Part shown: in pieces, positions 1 through 8,990 of the stretch
Numbering within the stretch: the first letter of the stretch is position 1
How the letters are laid out: every line of letters begins with the position of its first letter
From: an uncultured Prevotella sp.
Lineage (GTDB): Bacteria; Bacteroidota; Bacteroidia; Bacteroidales; Bacteroidaceae
Direction of reading: 5' to 3'
Length of the DNA: 64,000 nt
Assembly: GCF_937863835.1 (NCBI RefSeq)
Contig: NZ_CALMHT010000074.1
Span: forward strand, 1 to 64,000
The notes under the pieces: model-generated
Databases searched by the model: none
Seen by the model: the letters and a program-made list of their open reading frames with translations, nothing else
What the model was told of the DNA's origin: nothing
Translations under genes and position numbers: made by a program

Positions 1-13
1 ATTATCATAATAT

Positions 14-42
14 GGTGGCAATATCATTGAAATATGACCACC
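14..42. promoter_or_regulatory. Imperfect inverted repeat upstream of the porin-pst operon
   Basis: GGTGGCAATAT (14-24) and ATATGACCACC (32-42) are inverted copies matching at 9 of 11 positions, with a 7-nt spacer. The repeat ends 2 bp before the -7 element of the operon and covers the place where a -33 element would lie, so it is a candidate operator. It does not look like the tandem direct-repeat Pho box of Proteobacteria. Its role is inference. Confidence 0.4.
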
Positions 43-43
43 G

Positions 44-52
44 TAACTTTGC
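44..52 (+). promoter_or_regulatory. -7 promoter element for the porin-pst operon
   Basis: TAACTTTGC matches the Bacteroidetes -7 consensus TAnnTTTG and lies 48 bp before the porin start. No good -33 TTTG is seen at the usual distance, as expected if an activator is needed. Confidence 0.6.
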
Positions 53-99
53 ATCGTGATTTAGAAACAAGAATTACAGATTAATTAAAACAAAGAAAG

Positions 100-1092
100 A
101 TGAAAAGAATTTTTATTTCAGTAATGACGATGGTGCTGGCTGCAACGGGCAGTATGGCACAGGATGCAAAGAAAGATTTTAAGGCTGGCGGTAAACCTGT
201 CGTAACAGTGTTTACAGATTTCAGGGTACAGACTACAGATGGTAAGACTAATACTGCTTTTGAAATATCAAGGGCATATCTAGGTTATGCTTACAATTTC
301 TCTCCTTATTTCTCAGCAAAGGCAGTGATGGATGTAACGGATAAAAATAATGGATATCAAACTTCGGCTTACACCGCTTATATAAAGAATGCTTTTGGCG
401 AATATTCGAAAAATGGACTTACTGTCGATTTCGGTTTGATAGGAACCAATACATTTAATCTGCAGGAATCTCTTTGGGGGAAGCGTTATCTGTTGAAATC
501 ATTTCAGGACCTGAACGGTTATGCTTCGAGTGCAGACCTCGGTCTCGGTATCAAATATCAGATCGTGCCTGAATTGAGTGTTGATGCTCAGATCGTAAAC
601 GGTGAGGGCTACAAGTCTATACAGGCCGACAGTGCTGTGAAAGTTTCAGTGGGACTGACTTATCAACCGATCAAGAAATTGTATGTACGTGTATATGGCG
701 ATTATCTGAAGAAAAATGAGGCGCAGACGACATTCAATGCGATGGTAGCCTATAAGGATGATAAACTGACATTGGCCGGTGAGTACAACTTGCAGACAGG
801 TCATAATAAGGTTAAAGACAATAACCTGAGTGGTGTGTCGTTCTGGGGAACTTACAGTCCTAGCAAGAAGGTGGCTATATTTGCCCGATATGATAATCTC
901 ACATCAAAAAAGATAAATGGCGCCAGCGAAGGATGGAATGCGGCGAAAGACGGAAATCTGTATGCAGCCGGTCTTGAATTCTTCCCTGTAAAGGGTATCG
1001 CAATAGCTCCGAATATCCAGATAAGCGACCCATCAAAATCAGGAGCAAAGACAACGACAAGTTATCTGGTCAGTTTTAAATATAGTTTATAA
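100..1092 (+). CDS. Porin-like outer-membrane beta-barrel protein of the phosphate operon
   Basis: This is a 330-residue protein with a clear Sec signal peptide (residues 1-20, ending SMAQ). The mature part is made of alternating polar and hydrophobic strands rich in Tyr, Gly and Asn, and it ends in a strand with aromatic residues (YLVSFKYSL), typical of an outer-membrane barrel. The length and style resemble phosphate-selective porins (OprP/OprO-like). It is the first gene of a cluster running into pstS with a 29-bp gap, which suggests a channel letting phosphate into the periplasm. Phosphate selectivity is inferred from context only; no specific binding residues can be named. Confidence 0.75.
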   Translation: MKRIFISVMTMVLAATGSMAQDAKKDFKAGGKPVVTVFTDFRVQTTDGKTNTAFEISRAYLGYAYNFSPYFSAKAVMDVTDKNNGYQTSAYTAYIKNAFGEYSKNGLTVDFGLIGTNTFNLQESLWGKRYLLKSFQDLNGYASSADLGLGIKYQIVPELSVDAQIVNGEGYKSIQADSAVKVSVGLTYQPIKKLYVRVYGDYLKKNEAQTTFNAMVAYKDDKLTLAGEYNLQTGHNKVKDNNLSGVSFWGTYSPSKKVAIFARYDNLTSKKINGASEGWNAAKDGNLYAAGLEFFPVKGIAIAPNIQISDPSKSGAKTTTSYLVSFKYSL

Positions 1093-1121
1093 TCAGGTAG
1101 AATAATTAAATAGGAAAAAGT

Positions 1122-2159
1122 ATGAAAAAAAGTATCGTTTTAGTTGCATTGTTGAGTTTGATGACTCTAGGCAACAAAGTTAGTGCACAGTCAATATCAG
1201 GTGCAGGCGCAACATTCCCTCAACCATTCTATAACGCAGCTTTCGTGACTTACGAAAGACTGGCACATGCTAAAGTTACTTACGGAGGTATCGGTTCTGG
1301 TGGCGGTATCCGTAGTCTGAAGGATAAAATCGTCGACTTTGGCGCTTCCGACGCATTTCTTAGTAACGCGGAACTAAAAGAGATGCCTGCAGCAGTCGTC
1401 CACATTCCTACTTGCAGTGGTGCAGTGGTCGTAGCATACAATCTGCCAGGTGTAAAACAGATTAAGTTGACACCTACAGTACTGGCCCAGATATTCTTGG
1501 GGCAGATCAAAAACTGGAATCATCCAGCACTTAGAAAATTAAACCCTGGAGTGAGATTCCCGAACAAAGAAATAACTGTCGTTCACCGTTCTGACGGTAG
1601 TGGTACCACAAATATGTTTACCGACTATCTGACAAAGGTGAATGCAGTGTGGAAATCAAAGGTGGGAGCCGGCAAGACTGTCAACTGGCCCGTTGGTATC
1701 GGAGCGAAAGGCAATCCTGGCGTAGCCGGAACAATACATCAGACTGTAGGTTCTATCGGTTATGTAGGTTCTGAATATGCTTTCGCACAACGCGAACCGT
1801 CGGCTCTCCTTCAAAATAAAGCAGGTAAATTCATCAAGGCTACGGTCGCTTCTACAAGTGCGGCAGCCAAAGGTAAGATTCCTGCAGACACCCGTGTGAT
1901 GTTAAATAATTCCTCAGCCGCTACAGCTTATCCTATTGCGGGGTTCACATGGCTGATATTGTATAAGGAACAGGCTTACGCTGGTCGTACATTCGCACAG
2001 GCACAGGCTACACTTAAACTGATTGACTGGATGATAGGTCGCAATGCTCAGGGATTGGCCGTAAAGACTAATTATGCACCGCTGCCGGCAGGTGTCGCAG
2101 CCAGAGCCAAGGCCATACTTCGTTCTGTAACTTACAATGGTAAGAGAATCCTGAAATAA
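1122..2159 (+). CDS. pstS: Phosphate ABC transporter, periplasmic phosphate-binding protein
   Basis: PstS binds inorganic phosphate in the periplasm and delivers it to the PstCA channel. The 345-residue product has a signal peptide (residues 1-22) and then the family start, ISGAGATFPQPFY. Other PstS landmarks are GGIGSGGGIRSL, the phosphate loop with VVHRSDGSGTTNMFTDYL near residues 150-170, and GSIGYVGSEYA. There is no lipobox, so it is probably soluble in the periplasm. The next gene starts 1 nt after the stop codon, which indicates tight coupling within the operon. Confidence 0.96.
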   Translation: MKKSIVLVALLSLMTLGNKVSAQSISGAGATFPQPFYNAAFVTYERLAHAKVTYGGIGSGGGIRSLKDKIVDFGASDAFLSNAELKEMPAAVVHIPTCSGAVVVAYNLPGVKQIKLTPTVLAQIFLGQIKNWNHPALRKLNPGVRFPNKEITVVHRSDGSGTTNMFTDYLTKVNAVWKSKVGAGKTVNWPVGIGAKGNPGVAGTIHQTVGSIGYVGSEYAFAQREPSALLQNKAGKFIKATVASTSAAAKGKIPADTRVMLNNSSAATAYPIAGFTWLILYKEQAYAGRTFAQAQATLKLIDWMIGRNAQGLAVKTNYAPLPAGVAARAKAILRSVTYNGKRILK

Positions 2160-2160
2160 T

Positions 2161-3021
2161 ATGATGCATATCAATAGTGATAAGATATTAAAACGCGTGT
2201 TATTCGCATCGTCGCTGGTTATCGTTCTGATAGCGGCGGCGATGATTATCTCACTTTTCAAAGGTTCGCTGCCTTCGATATCACGTTTCGGATTAGGATT
2301 CCTGTTCTCAGACAAATGGGACCCGACGCAAGGGAACGAGAATTATGGAGCATTACTCTTTATAGTCGGCACATTGCTCACTTCCGTTGTCGCACTGGTG
2401 ATAGCTATTCCTTTGGCATTCTGCACGTCCTTGTTTGTCGCAGAATACTTCCGAGGTACAAAGTTGGCTTCCATAGTGGGAACATTAGTTGACCTACTGG
2501 CAGGTATCCCTTCTATCATCTATGGTCTATGGGGATTCTATATACTTTGCCCGTTAGTGGTAGACCTCGGGTGGAGTCCACAGGGATTCGGCGTGTTCAC
2601 TTCGGCGTTGATATTGGCTATCATGGTCGTCCCTTATGCCACATCACTGAGTAATACAACCATAGCAATGGTACCTAACGATCTGAAAGAAGCTGCTTAT
2701 GCACTGGGAGCTACCCGACTGGAAGTGATTCGGACGGTAGTGCTGCCTAATGCCCGCTCGGGCATGACAGCCAGTTATATATTGGCGTTTGGTCGTGCTA
2801 TAGGTGAAACACTGGCAGTGACGATGCTGATAGGTAACGAGAATGTGATACCTCACGGTCTTTTCGGAACAGGAAATACGATGGCGAGTGTGATCGCCAA
2901 TCAGTTTGGCGAAGCAAGCGGATTGCAATTGAGTGCATTGATAGAATTGGGTTTGCTCTTGTTGGTGATTACCACAATTATTAATGCAATAGGCAAATAT
3001 ATCATTAAAAGGATAGGATAA
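2161..3021 (+). CDS. pstC: Phosphate ABC transporter permease PstC
   Basis: PstC is one of two inner-membrane subunits forming the phosphate channel. The 286-residue protein has about six hydrophobic segments. It carries the ABC-permease coupling region (AYALGATRLEVIRTVVLPNARSG, about residues 178-200) that contacts PstB, followed by AIGETLAVTMLIG, a PstC hallmark. The start is one of two adjacent ATG codons. The stop overlaps the pstA start by one base (TAATG), so the two subunits are translationally coupled. Confidence 0.95.
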   Translation: MMHINSDKILKRVLFASSLVIVLIAAAMIISLFKGSLPSISRFGLGFLFSDKWDPTQGNENYGALLFIVGTLLTSVVALVIAIPLAFCTSLFVAEYFRGTKLASIVGTLVDLLAGIPSIIYGLWGFYILCPLVVDLGWSPQGFGVFTSALILAIMVVPYATSLSNTTIAMVPNDLKEAAYALGATRLEVIRTVVLPNARSGMTASYILAFGRAIGETLAVTMLIGNENVIPHGLFGTGNTMASVIANQFGEASGLQLSALIELGLLLLVITTIINAIGKYIIKRIG

Positions 3022-3923
3022 TGAATAATACTATGAATAGATGGAAAATGGCTGACCTGTTATCTTCGATTGGTTATAGGAAGATTAAAAATAACAGTTT
3101 TAAGATAGCGGTCATGCTATTCTCTTTTTTGACAATTTCTATGGTGTTCCTGATTATCGGGACATTGCTGGTGAAAGGCTATAAACAGATCAACTGGGCT
3201 TTCTTCACGCAAGTGGCGCCTGATACGTTCACAGCTATGATGGCTACAGCCAGTGGAGAGATTATCCCCGGCGGTATCGCTAATGGTATACTCGGATCTA
3301 TCTATTTGGTCGTGATAGCCTCTGTACTTGCTATTCCGATGGGAATCGTCATCGGGGTATATCTTTCAGAGAACAGCAAGAAGAGATACGCTTCGGTGAT
3401 ACGCGATATCGCTGATATACTGCAGGGAGTGCCTTCTATCGTTATAGGTATCATCGCTTATATTTGGGTGGTCGTACCACTGACAAAGGGCTATTCGGTG
3501 CTGGCAGGTGGAGTCGCGTTGGCAATTATGATGCTGCCGTTGATAGTCCGTTCGACAGAAGAATCACTGAAAATGGTGCCCGATACCTTGAAGGAGGCTG
3601 CAATCGCTCTCGGGACACCTTATTATAAAGTGATATGGCGTGTACTTATCCCTACTGCTTTCTCGGGACTGATGAGCGGTATACTGCTCGCAGTTTCACG
3701 TGTACTTGGTGAGACGGCTCCGTTGATGCTTACTACCCTTGGTAATCCTGACATCAACTGGAACATCATGAAACCAGGTTCGGCAGTTCCGTTGCTGATA
3801 TGGCAGTTCTATAATGATCCTAATATGGTGAACCTGATATGGAGCTCTACCATATTCCTGATGGGATTTGTATTGATATTGAATCTGATATCCCGATGGA
3901 TAGGGGCGAGGAGAAAAATGTAA
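3021..3923 (+). CDS. pstA: Phosphate ABC transporter permease PstA
   Basis: PstA is the second channel subunit of the Pst transporter. The 300-residue protein has about six membrane segments and the coupling region KEAAIALGTPYYKVIWRVLIPTA (about residues 191-213), followed by SRVLGETAPLML. An in-frame ATG lies four codons downstream (MNRWKM), but the chosen start gives the TAATG overlap with pstC. A 25-bp gap separates it from pstB. Confidence 0.95.
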   Translation: MNNTMNRWKMADLLSSIGYRKIKNNSFKIAVMLFSFLTISMVFLIIGTLLVKGYKQINWAFFTQVAPDTFTAMMATASGEIIPGGIANGILGSIYLVVIASVLAIPMGIVIGVYLSENSKKRYASVIRDIADILQGVPSIVIGIIAYIWVVVPLTKGYSVLAGGVALAIMMLPLIVRSTEESLKMVPDTLKEAAIALGTPYYKVIWRVLIPTAFSGLMSGILLAVSRVLGETAPLMLTTLGNPDINWNIMKPGSAVPLLIWQFYNDPNMVNLIWSSTIFLMGFVLILNLISRWIGARRKM

Positions 3924-3948
3924 TTATACATATTGATAAAAAAGAAGT

Positions 3949-4731
3949 ATGACAAAAACAAAAGAAAATACAGTGGCACCGGTCATGTCGATAGAGGATA
4001 TTTCTATCAGTTATGGTGATGATAAATATGCGGTGAAACATGTGTCTGCAAAGATAGACGATAATTCTATAACTGCTATCATGGGACCGTCAGGATGCGG
4101 AAAGACCACTCTGCTCAGAGCCATCAACCGTATGCACGAACTTTATCCGAACATTCATACAGAGGGTAAGATATTGTTGAGTGGTGAGAATGTTTATGAT
4201 ATGACGGCTTTGGATGTGCGCCGCCAGGTGGGGATGGTATTCCAGCGCCCTAATCCGTTCCCGACCCTTAGCATATATGATAATGTGATAGCAGGATACC
4301 GTCTCAACGGAATAAGGATGAAAAAGCAGGAGCGTGATGCCATCGTAGAGAAATCATTGCGGGACGTAGCTCTATGGGAAGAGGTGAAAGATTCATTGCA
4401 CAGCAAAGGCAACTTCCTTTCGGGAGGACAGCAACAGCGACTTTGTATCGCCCGTACGATCGCTTTCCGTCCTAAAGTGATATTGCTTGATGAACCTACT
4501 TCTGCTCTCGACCCGATATCTACATCTAAGATAGAAGACTTGTTGGTAGAGTTGAAAAAGAATTATACCATCATTATGGTCACCCATAATATGTCGCAGG
4601 CGGCACGTATATCAGACAAGTCGATGTTTATGTATCTGGGTGAACTGGTGGAATATGACAACACAAAGAAAATGTTTACTACACCAACCGATCCGCGTAC
4701 AGAAGCATATCTGACGGGTAAATTCGGATAA
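3949..4731 (+). CDS. pstB: Phosphate ABC transporter ATP-binding protein
   Basis: PstB hydrolyses ATP in the cytoplasm to drive phosphate import. The 260-residue protein shows the Walker A motif GPSGCGKTT (residues 46-54), the ABC signature LSGGQQQRL (about residue 158), and Walker B VILLDEPTSALDP (about residues 177-189), then a switch His in VTHNM. The sequence GMVFQRPNPFP is the PstB form of the Q-loop. Length is normal for the family. Confidence 0.97.
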   Translation: MTKTKENTVAPVMSIEDISISYGDDKYAVKHVSAKIDDNSITAIMGPSGCGKTTLLRAINRMHELYPNIHTEGKILLSGENVYDMTALDVRRQVGMVFQRPNPFPTLSIYDNVIAGYRLNGIRMKKQERDAIVEKSLRDVALWEEVKDSLHSKGNFLSGGQQQRLCIARTIAFRPKVILLDEPTSALDPISTSKIEDLLVELKKNYTIIMVTHNMSQAARISDKSMFMYLGELVEYDNTKKMFTTPTDPRTEAYLTGKFG

Positions 4732-4764
4732 TACTTTATTAATTCATAATTAAATAGAAACATT

Positions 4765-5451
4765 ATGGCAATAACAAAAGACAATGCATTGCATTCCATA
4801 TTAAATCATTTCAATGATATGGTTAAACTAGTAATGCGCCAATTGGAGATAATGGATAAGTTGATAGCTCAAGGCGTGACAGATATCCCTGGAGATGTTC
4901 AAAAAGAAATAGAGGACAACGAGAACAGAATAGATGCTTTCGAGACGAGTCTGGGCAACGAGATAATCGATATCATAGCATTACAGAATCCTGTGGCATC
5001 GGATATCAGGAGGATCATTTCGGCTTATCAGATGATCTCTAATCTTGAACGAATAGCCGACCAGGTGAAAAACATCGACAAGTATCTGCCCCGTGTAGAA
5101 GACAGAAACGTGTTCTCTCAAATGTCCGGTGTGATATCCAGTATGATGAAATCGAGTATCGCGATGGTGCAGAAATCAGTAGACGCATTTGTGAAGGATG
5201 ATAATGATGCTGCGGTATGGACTATTAAGAACGACGATGTGGTGGATGATATTAATCACAAACTGATAAAGGAAACGATACTGAACAGTGATTATTCTGA
5301 TGACACCAAACATCTTCTCTTCACTTTTATATACTTAAACGGTATCATATCCAATATAGAACGAATAGCCGACCATGCCACGAATATCGCTGAGGCTTCG
5401 ATTTATACGAATGTAGGAGAAAATGTAAAACATATTAAGTCTGTTAAGTAA
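4765..5451 (+). CDS. phoU: Phosphate transport regulator PhoU
   Basis: PhoU links the Pst transporter to phosphate-responsive regulation and limits uptake when phosphate is ample. The 228-residue, all-helical protein has two similar halves; the metal-binding-type motif NLERIADQVKNI near residue 93 recurs as NIERIADHATNIAE near residue 200. It is the last gene of the operon, which ends in a hairpin about 50 bp downstream. No PhoB/PhoR-type two-component genes are next to it. Confidence 0.95.
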   Translation: MAITKDNALHSILNHFNDMVKLVMRQLEIMDKLIAQGVTDIPGDVQKEIEDNENRIDAFETSLGNEIIDIIALQNPVASDIRRIISAYQMISNLERIADQVKNIDKYLPRVEDRNVFSQMSGVISSMMKSSIAMVQKSVDAFVKDDNDAAVWTIKNDDVVDDINHKLIKETILNSDYSDDTKHLLFTFIYLNGIISNIERIADHATNIAEASIYTNVGENVKHIKSVK

Positions 5452-5500
5452 CAATCATATTCAAATTAATTAGTTGTTTTAAATTGTGATTTTTACTTTC

Positions 5501-5540
5501 GTCTGGTAAACTCAGTGCTTAGGTTTGCCAGACTTTTATT
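5501..5540 (+). terminator. Terminator of the pst-phoU operon
   Basis: GTCTGGTAAAC (5501-5511) pairs with GTTTGCCAGAC (5523-5533) as an 11-bp stem with one G-T pair, followed by TTTTATTTTT. The right arm and T-tract also encode the last codons of the minus-strand PH-domain gene, so the two genes share this segment. Confidence 0.85.
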
Positions 5541-5920
5541 TTTCCGTTCTGGGTCAATAAATCATTGATAAAATCATCTTTCCTTACCGGAGAAATAAGT
5601 TCCATTTTACCATCCTCAAAATCAATGCGTAATCTATCAAGAGAACAAGCTGGCGCGCCCAGAATATTGTGACTTCGGCTGATGCTCTTTATCTCAGAAA
5701 TGTTATATCTGCGGCGTATTATGAATCCAGCCCTAACCTTTAAGGTGTCACCGTCAATAGTATAATCTGTAGGCCAGACCAAGAGAATCACAAGCACAAG
5801 TGCACCGATTGTCGTAAGAAACCCTTCTAAATCAAGATCGGCCATTAATGGACTAAAACATGCAATCAGTATGATAGCAATGAGCCACCAATCAATTTTA
5901 CTTCTATATCTCTTCGTCAA
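5519..5920 (-). CDS. Small membrane protein with a bacterial PH domain
   Basis: The 133-residue protein begins with a basic stretch and two closely spaced hydrophobic segments (about residues 12-28 and 34-50), probably a membrane hairpin. A compact beta-rich region follows (TDYTIDGDTLKVRAGFIIRR to the C-terminus). The pattern SLDRLRIDFEDG...ISPVRKDDFINDL resembles the bacterial PH-like domain proteins once called DUF1200. The function is unknown; such proteins are thought to sit at the inner membrane. It is monocistronic and convergent with phoU. Confidence 0.7.
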   Translation of the reverse strand: MTKRYRSKIDWWLIAIILIACFSPLMADLDLEGFLTTIGALVLVILLVWPTDYTIDGDTLKVRAGFIIRRRYNISEIKSISRSHNILGAPACSLDRLRIDFEDGKMELISPVRKDDFINDLLTQNGKIKVWQT

Positions 5921-5955
5921 TTATATGTTTTAAATGTTATTATTTATTCTCGATA

Positions 5956-5986
5956 CAAAGATATATTATTTTTTATAAACTTCCAA
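5956..5986 (-). promoter_or_regulatory. Promoter of the PH-domain gene
   Basis: Read on the minus strand: TTGG (5986-5983), 19 bp, then TATCTTTG (5963-5956). This fits the Bacteroidetes consensus and lies about 36 bp before the start codon. Confidence 0.65.
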
Positions 5987-6052
5987 TTTATTTTATTTGA
6001 AAACAAAATATAAAAACATTTATTGCATCAGCTTGGTTTTGTTGCTGATTCA

Positions 6053-6085
6053 TTTGGAACAGAATGGATTTTGTGCTAACTTTGC
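6053..6085 (+). promoter_or_regulatory. Promoter of the DUF5703 gene
   Basis: TTTG (6053-6056), 20 bp, then TAACTTTGC (6077-6085). This is a near-perfect Bacteroidetes housekeeping promoter, 29 bp before the ATG. Confidence 0.8.
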
Positions 6086-6114
6086 CACAATAAAACAAAA
6101 CCTACCAATTTGAT

Positions 6115-8394
6115 ATGAAGAAATCTATATTATGTACACTCGCTTTGGTCGCCCTATCGTTGGCGCCTTTGTCACTCAATGCTCAGACACCTGCCGACTA
6201 TACGTGGGACACGCCAAGTAAAAACGCTTCGGAGTCGATGCCATGTGGCGGCGGAAGTATCGGTATGAATGTCTGGGTGGAGAACGGGGATATCCTCTTC
6301 TATGTGTGTCGTACCGGTTCTTTCGACGAGAACAATACGATACTGAAACAGGGCCGATTCCGTATCAAGTTGACCCCTGCGCTGCATACGGATAGAGATT
6401 TCAGACAGACACTGAAGGTGAACGACGGTTATGTTTCTATAACAGACGGTGAGAAGACTGTCAATATATGGGTGGATGTCTATAAACCGGTTATCCATGT
6501 TGATGTAGACGGACGGCAGAATGTGAAAGTGGAGGCTCGTTATGAGAATTGGCGAACGACGGATAAACCGTTGGGCGACCGTGAAAGGTTTCAGACTTCA
6601 TATAAATGGAGCGCACCCGAGGGTACTGTGACTCACCGTGATTCCATTTCGGCAGATAGAGAATCAGTCACTTTCGTACATCATAACGGCGATTACACGA
6701 TATTTGATGCGACGGTAGCCCAACAGAAAATGGATGCTGTGAAGGGACAGATGTATAATCCGTTGAAAAATTTGACCTTCGGTGGCAGGATGAGTGGAAA
6801 TAACTTATTCTTCTCAGGGAAAACGACAGGAACGTATGCGGACACGCCCTATACGGCATGGACTTATATTAGTGGTAAGGCGGCGAAAAAACATCAACTG
6901 AGGATAACGTTGGCAACTGCCCAATGCGACATCGCCCAGTGGAAAACTATGTTGGAGCGCACCGAACGTCTTGTTAATGACAACAAGGACCGGACGGCTT
7001 CGCGCAGATGGTGGAATCAGTTCTGGCAGCGCAGTTGGATAGAAGGTTCCGGCGAATGCGAACAATTGACCCGCAATTATACATTGTTCCGTTATATGTT
7101 AGGTTGCAACGCGATGAGCGACTGGCCAACCAAATTCAATGGCGGATTGATGGCTTTTGACCCTGTATATGTGGATAAAAACAATCATAATACGCCAGAT
7201 TTCCGCAATTGGGGCGGTGGGGTGTACACAATGCAGAACCAACGGCTTGTGTACTGGCCCATGTTAAAGTCAGGCGACTATGATGCTATAAAATCCCAAT
7301 TCGAGTTTTATAAACGCATATATAAAAACGCAGAACTGAGAAGTAAAGTGTATTGGAACCATGACGGTGCCGCTTTTACAGAACAGATGGAAAACTATGG
7401 ACTGCCTAATTATGACGAGTATGGTTCTATACGTCCGGATGGATACGATCCAGGAATGCAATATAATGCATGGTTGGAATATACATGGGATACAGCACTC
7501 GAATTCTGTCAGATGATATTGGAAAGTGAGAGCTATGCCAATCAGAATATTTCAGAATATATCCCTTTTATACAGTCTACCCTTGATTTCTTTAATGAGC
7601 ATTATCGTTATCTGGCGCGTGCGCGTGGTATCAAAGAACTGGATGGAAGCGGGAAGCTGATTATTTATCCGGGTTCGGGAGCTGAGACATTCAAAATGGC
7701 GTATAATTCCACTTCGACAGTTGCAGGACTGAAAACGGTGACTTCGTCTCTCATCTCTTATCTGAAAAAACATAATGAAGACTCTTTGCTTCTTAAAAAA
7801 GATACAACACTATTAAAGTCAATACCAGATATATCGTTCAGGGAAGTTAATGGACATCAGGTGCTCTCGCCTGCTGTAACATGGGCAAGGGTTAATAATA
7901 CGGAACCGACAGAACTCTATCCGGTATTCCCGTGGAGAATATATGGCGTAGGAAAACCTGACCTCAAGATAGCACAAGATACATATCTTTATGATCCGTT
8001 TGCACTGGAGTTTCGCTCGCATGTAGGATGGAAACAGGACAATATATGGGCGGCAGACCTTGGACTAACGGATGAGGCTGCACGACTGGCAAAACTAAAA
8101 CTGTCTGATGGACCTTATCGCTTCCCCGCCTTCTGGGGACCTGGATTCGACTGGTCTCCCGACCACAACTGGGGCGGAAGTGGCATGATAGGTATGCAAG
8201 ATATGCTATTGCAAGAGGCCAACGGAAAGATGATTCTTTTTCCTGCATGGCCTAAGACATGGGATGTACATTTCAAACTGCATGCTTCGGATAATACGAC
8301 AGTGGAGGCTACTCTGAAAGACGGGAAAGTAGTGAAAATAAATGTGCTCCCGAAATCGAGAGCACATGATATAGTCATAAGCAATGATGATTAA
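6115..8394 (+). CDS. Secreted DUF5703 protein, GH95-like fold
   Basis: The 759-residue protein has a signal peptide (about residues 1-23, ending LNAQ) and no lipobox, so it is probably periplasmic. The mature N-terminus (TWDTPSKNASESMPCGGGSIGMNVWVENGDI) is the start of the DUF5703 beta-sandwich. It is followed by a Trp- and Tyr-rich region resembling the (alpha/alpha)6 barrels of GH95/GH63-type glycoside hydrolases (KVYWNHDGAAFTEQMENYGLPNYDEYG near residues 410-440) and a small C-terminal beta domain. It probably cleaves a glycan, but the substrate cannot be read from sequence and I cannot name catalytic residues with certainty. It has its own promoter and no susC/D partner nearby. It ends 2 bp from the convergent carbonic anhydrase gene. 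Confidence 0.75.
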   Translation: MKKSILCTLALVALSLAPLSLNAQTPADYTWDTPSKNASESMPCGGGSIGMNVWVENGDILFYVCRTGSFDENNTILKQGRFRIKLTPALHTDRDFRQTLKVNDGYVSITDGEKTVNIWVDVYKPVIHVDVDGRQNVKVEARYENWRTTDKPLGDRERFQTSYKWSAPEGTVTHRDSISADRESVTFVHHNGDYTIFDATVAQQKMDAVKGQMYNPLKNLTFGGRMSGNNLFFSGKTTGTYADTPYTAWTYISGKAAKKHQLRITLATAQCDIAQWKTMLERTERLVNDNKDRTASRRWWNQFWQRSWIEGSGECEQLTRNYTLFRYMLGCNAMSDWPTKFNGGLMAFDPVYVDKNNHNTPDFRNWGGGVYTMQNQRLVYWPMLKSGDYDAIKSQFEFYKRIYKNAELRSKVYWNHDGAAFTEQMENYGLPNYDEYGSIRPDGYDPGMQYNAWLEYTWDTALEFCQMILESESYANQNISEYIPFIQSTLDFFNEHYRYLARARGIKELDGSGKLIIYPGSGAETFKMAYNSTSTVAGLKTVTSSLISYLKKHNEDSLLLKKDTTLLKSIPDISFREVNGHQVLSPAVTWARVNNTEPTELYPVFPWRIYGVGKPDLKIAQDTYLYDPFALEFRSHVGWKQDNIWAADLGLTDEAARLAKLKLSDGPYRFPAFWGPGFDWSPDHNWGGSGMIGMQDMLLQEANGKMILFPAWPKTWDVHFKLHASDNTTVEATLKDGKVVKINVLPKSRAHDIVISNDD

Positions 8395-8396
8395 TG

Positions 8397-8915
8397 TTAT
8401 TCTTTCGCATCTTCTTCAAGATACCATTTTGAATACATGACATAATGCTTGGCGTAATCTTCGGCTTGGTTGGGGCGCGTGTTCTTAATAAACTTAGCAG
8501 GTACTCCGCCCCAAATCTCGTGCGGACCAATCTTTGTGTTGGATAATACCAACGCACCAGCAGCCACTACAGCCCCTTCACCTACTTCGCAGTCGTCGAG
8601 AAGGGTAGAACCCATTCCTATCAGCGCTCCGTCGTGTATCGTACAGGCATGAACTGTCGCATTATGTCCTATCGTTACATCATTGCCGATATTTAAAGGA
8701 CCAATCTTATTGGTTACATGCAGACATGAACCATCCTGCACATTGGTCCTGTTGCCAATATGTATAGGACAAACATCACCGCGAACAACAGCGTTGAACC
8801 AGATGGAACATTCATCACCCATTATCACTTCACCAACAATAGTTGCGTTCTCACTGAAATAGCAGTCTTTGCCCCAACGGGGAGTGAGTCCCTTGATAGA
8901 TTTTATTAATGCCAT
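8397..8915 (-). CDS. Gamma-carbonic anhydrase family protein
   Basis: The 172-residue left-handed beta-helix protein is built of hexapeptide repeats (for example ATIVGEVIMGDECSIW). The three zinc-ligand histidines of the gamma class are present: H66 (CLHVT), H84 (IGHNATV) and H89 (VHACT). The usual role is hydration of CO2 to bicarbonate, but many members of this YrdA/PaaY-like group have weak or unknown activity. It lies downstream of malate dehydrogenase on the same strand, separated by a terminator hairpin, so any cotranscription would be by read-through. Confidence 0.88.
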   Translation of the reverse strand: MALIKSIKGLTPRWGKDCYFSENATIVGEVIMGDECSIWFNAVVRGDVCPIHIGNRTNVQDGSCLHVTNKIGPLNIGNDVTIGHNATVHACTIHDGALIGMGSTLLDDCEVGEGAVVAAGALVLSNTKIGPHEIWGGVPAKFIKNTRPNQAEDYAKHYVMYSKWYLEEDAKE

Positions 8916-8925
8916 AATTGTTATA

Positions 8926-8967
8926 ATAAAAAAGCAGTATGGAATCCTAATAAGAAAACCATACTGC
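8926..8967 (-). terminator. Terminator of the malate dehydrogenase gene
   Basis: On the minus strand GCAGTATGG (8967-8959) pairs with CCATACTGC (8942-8934), a perfect 9-bp stem, followed by a run of six T. It lies between mdh and the carbonic anhydrase gene. Confidence 0.85.
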
Positions 8968-8990
8968 CCATATTTTAATAATACTCAATA

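Noticed and set aside
14..52. Classical Pho box
   Set aside because: No CTGTCAT-type tandem half-sites; the only structure is an inverted repeat.
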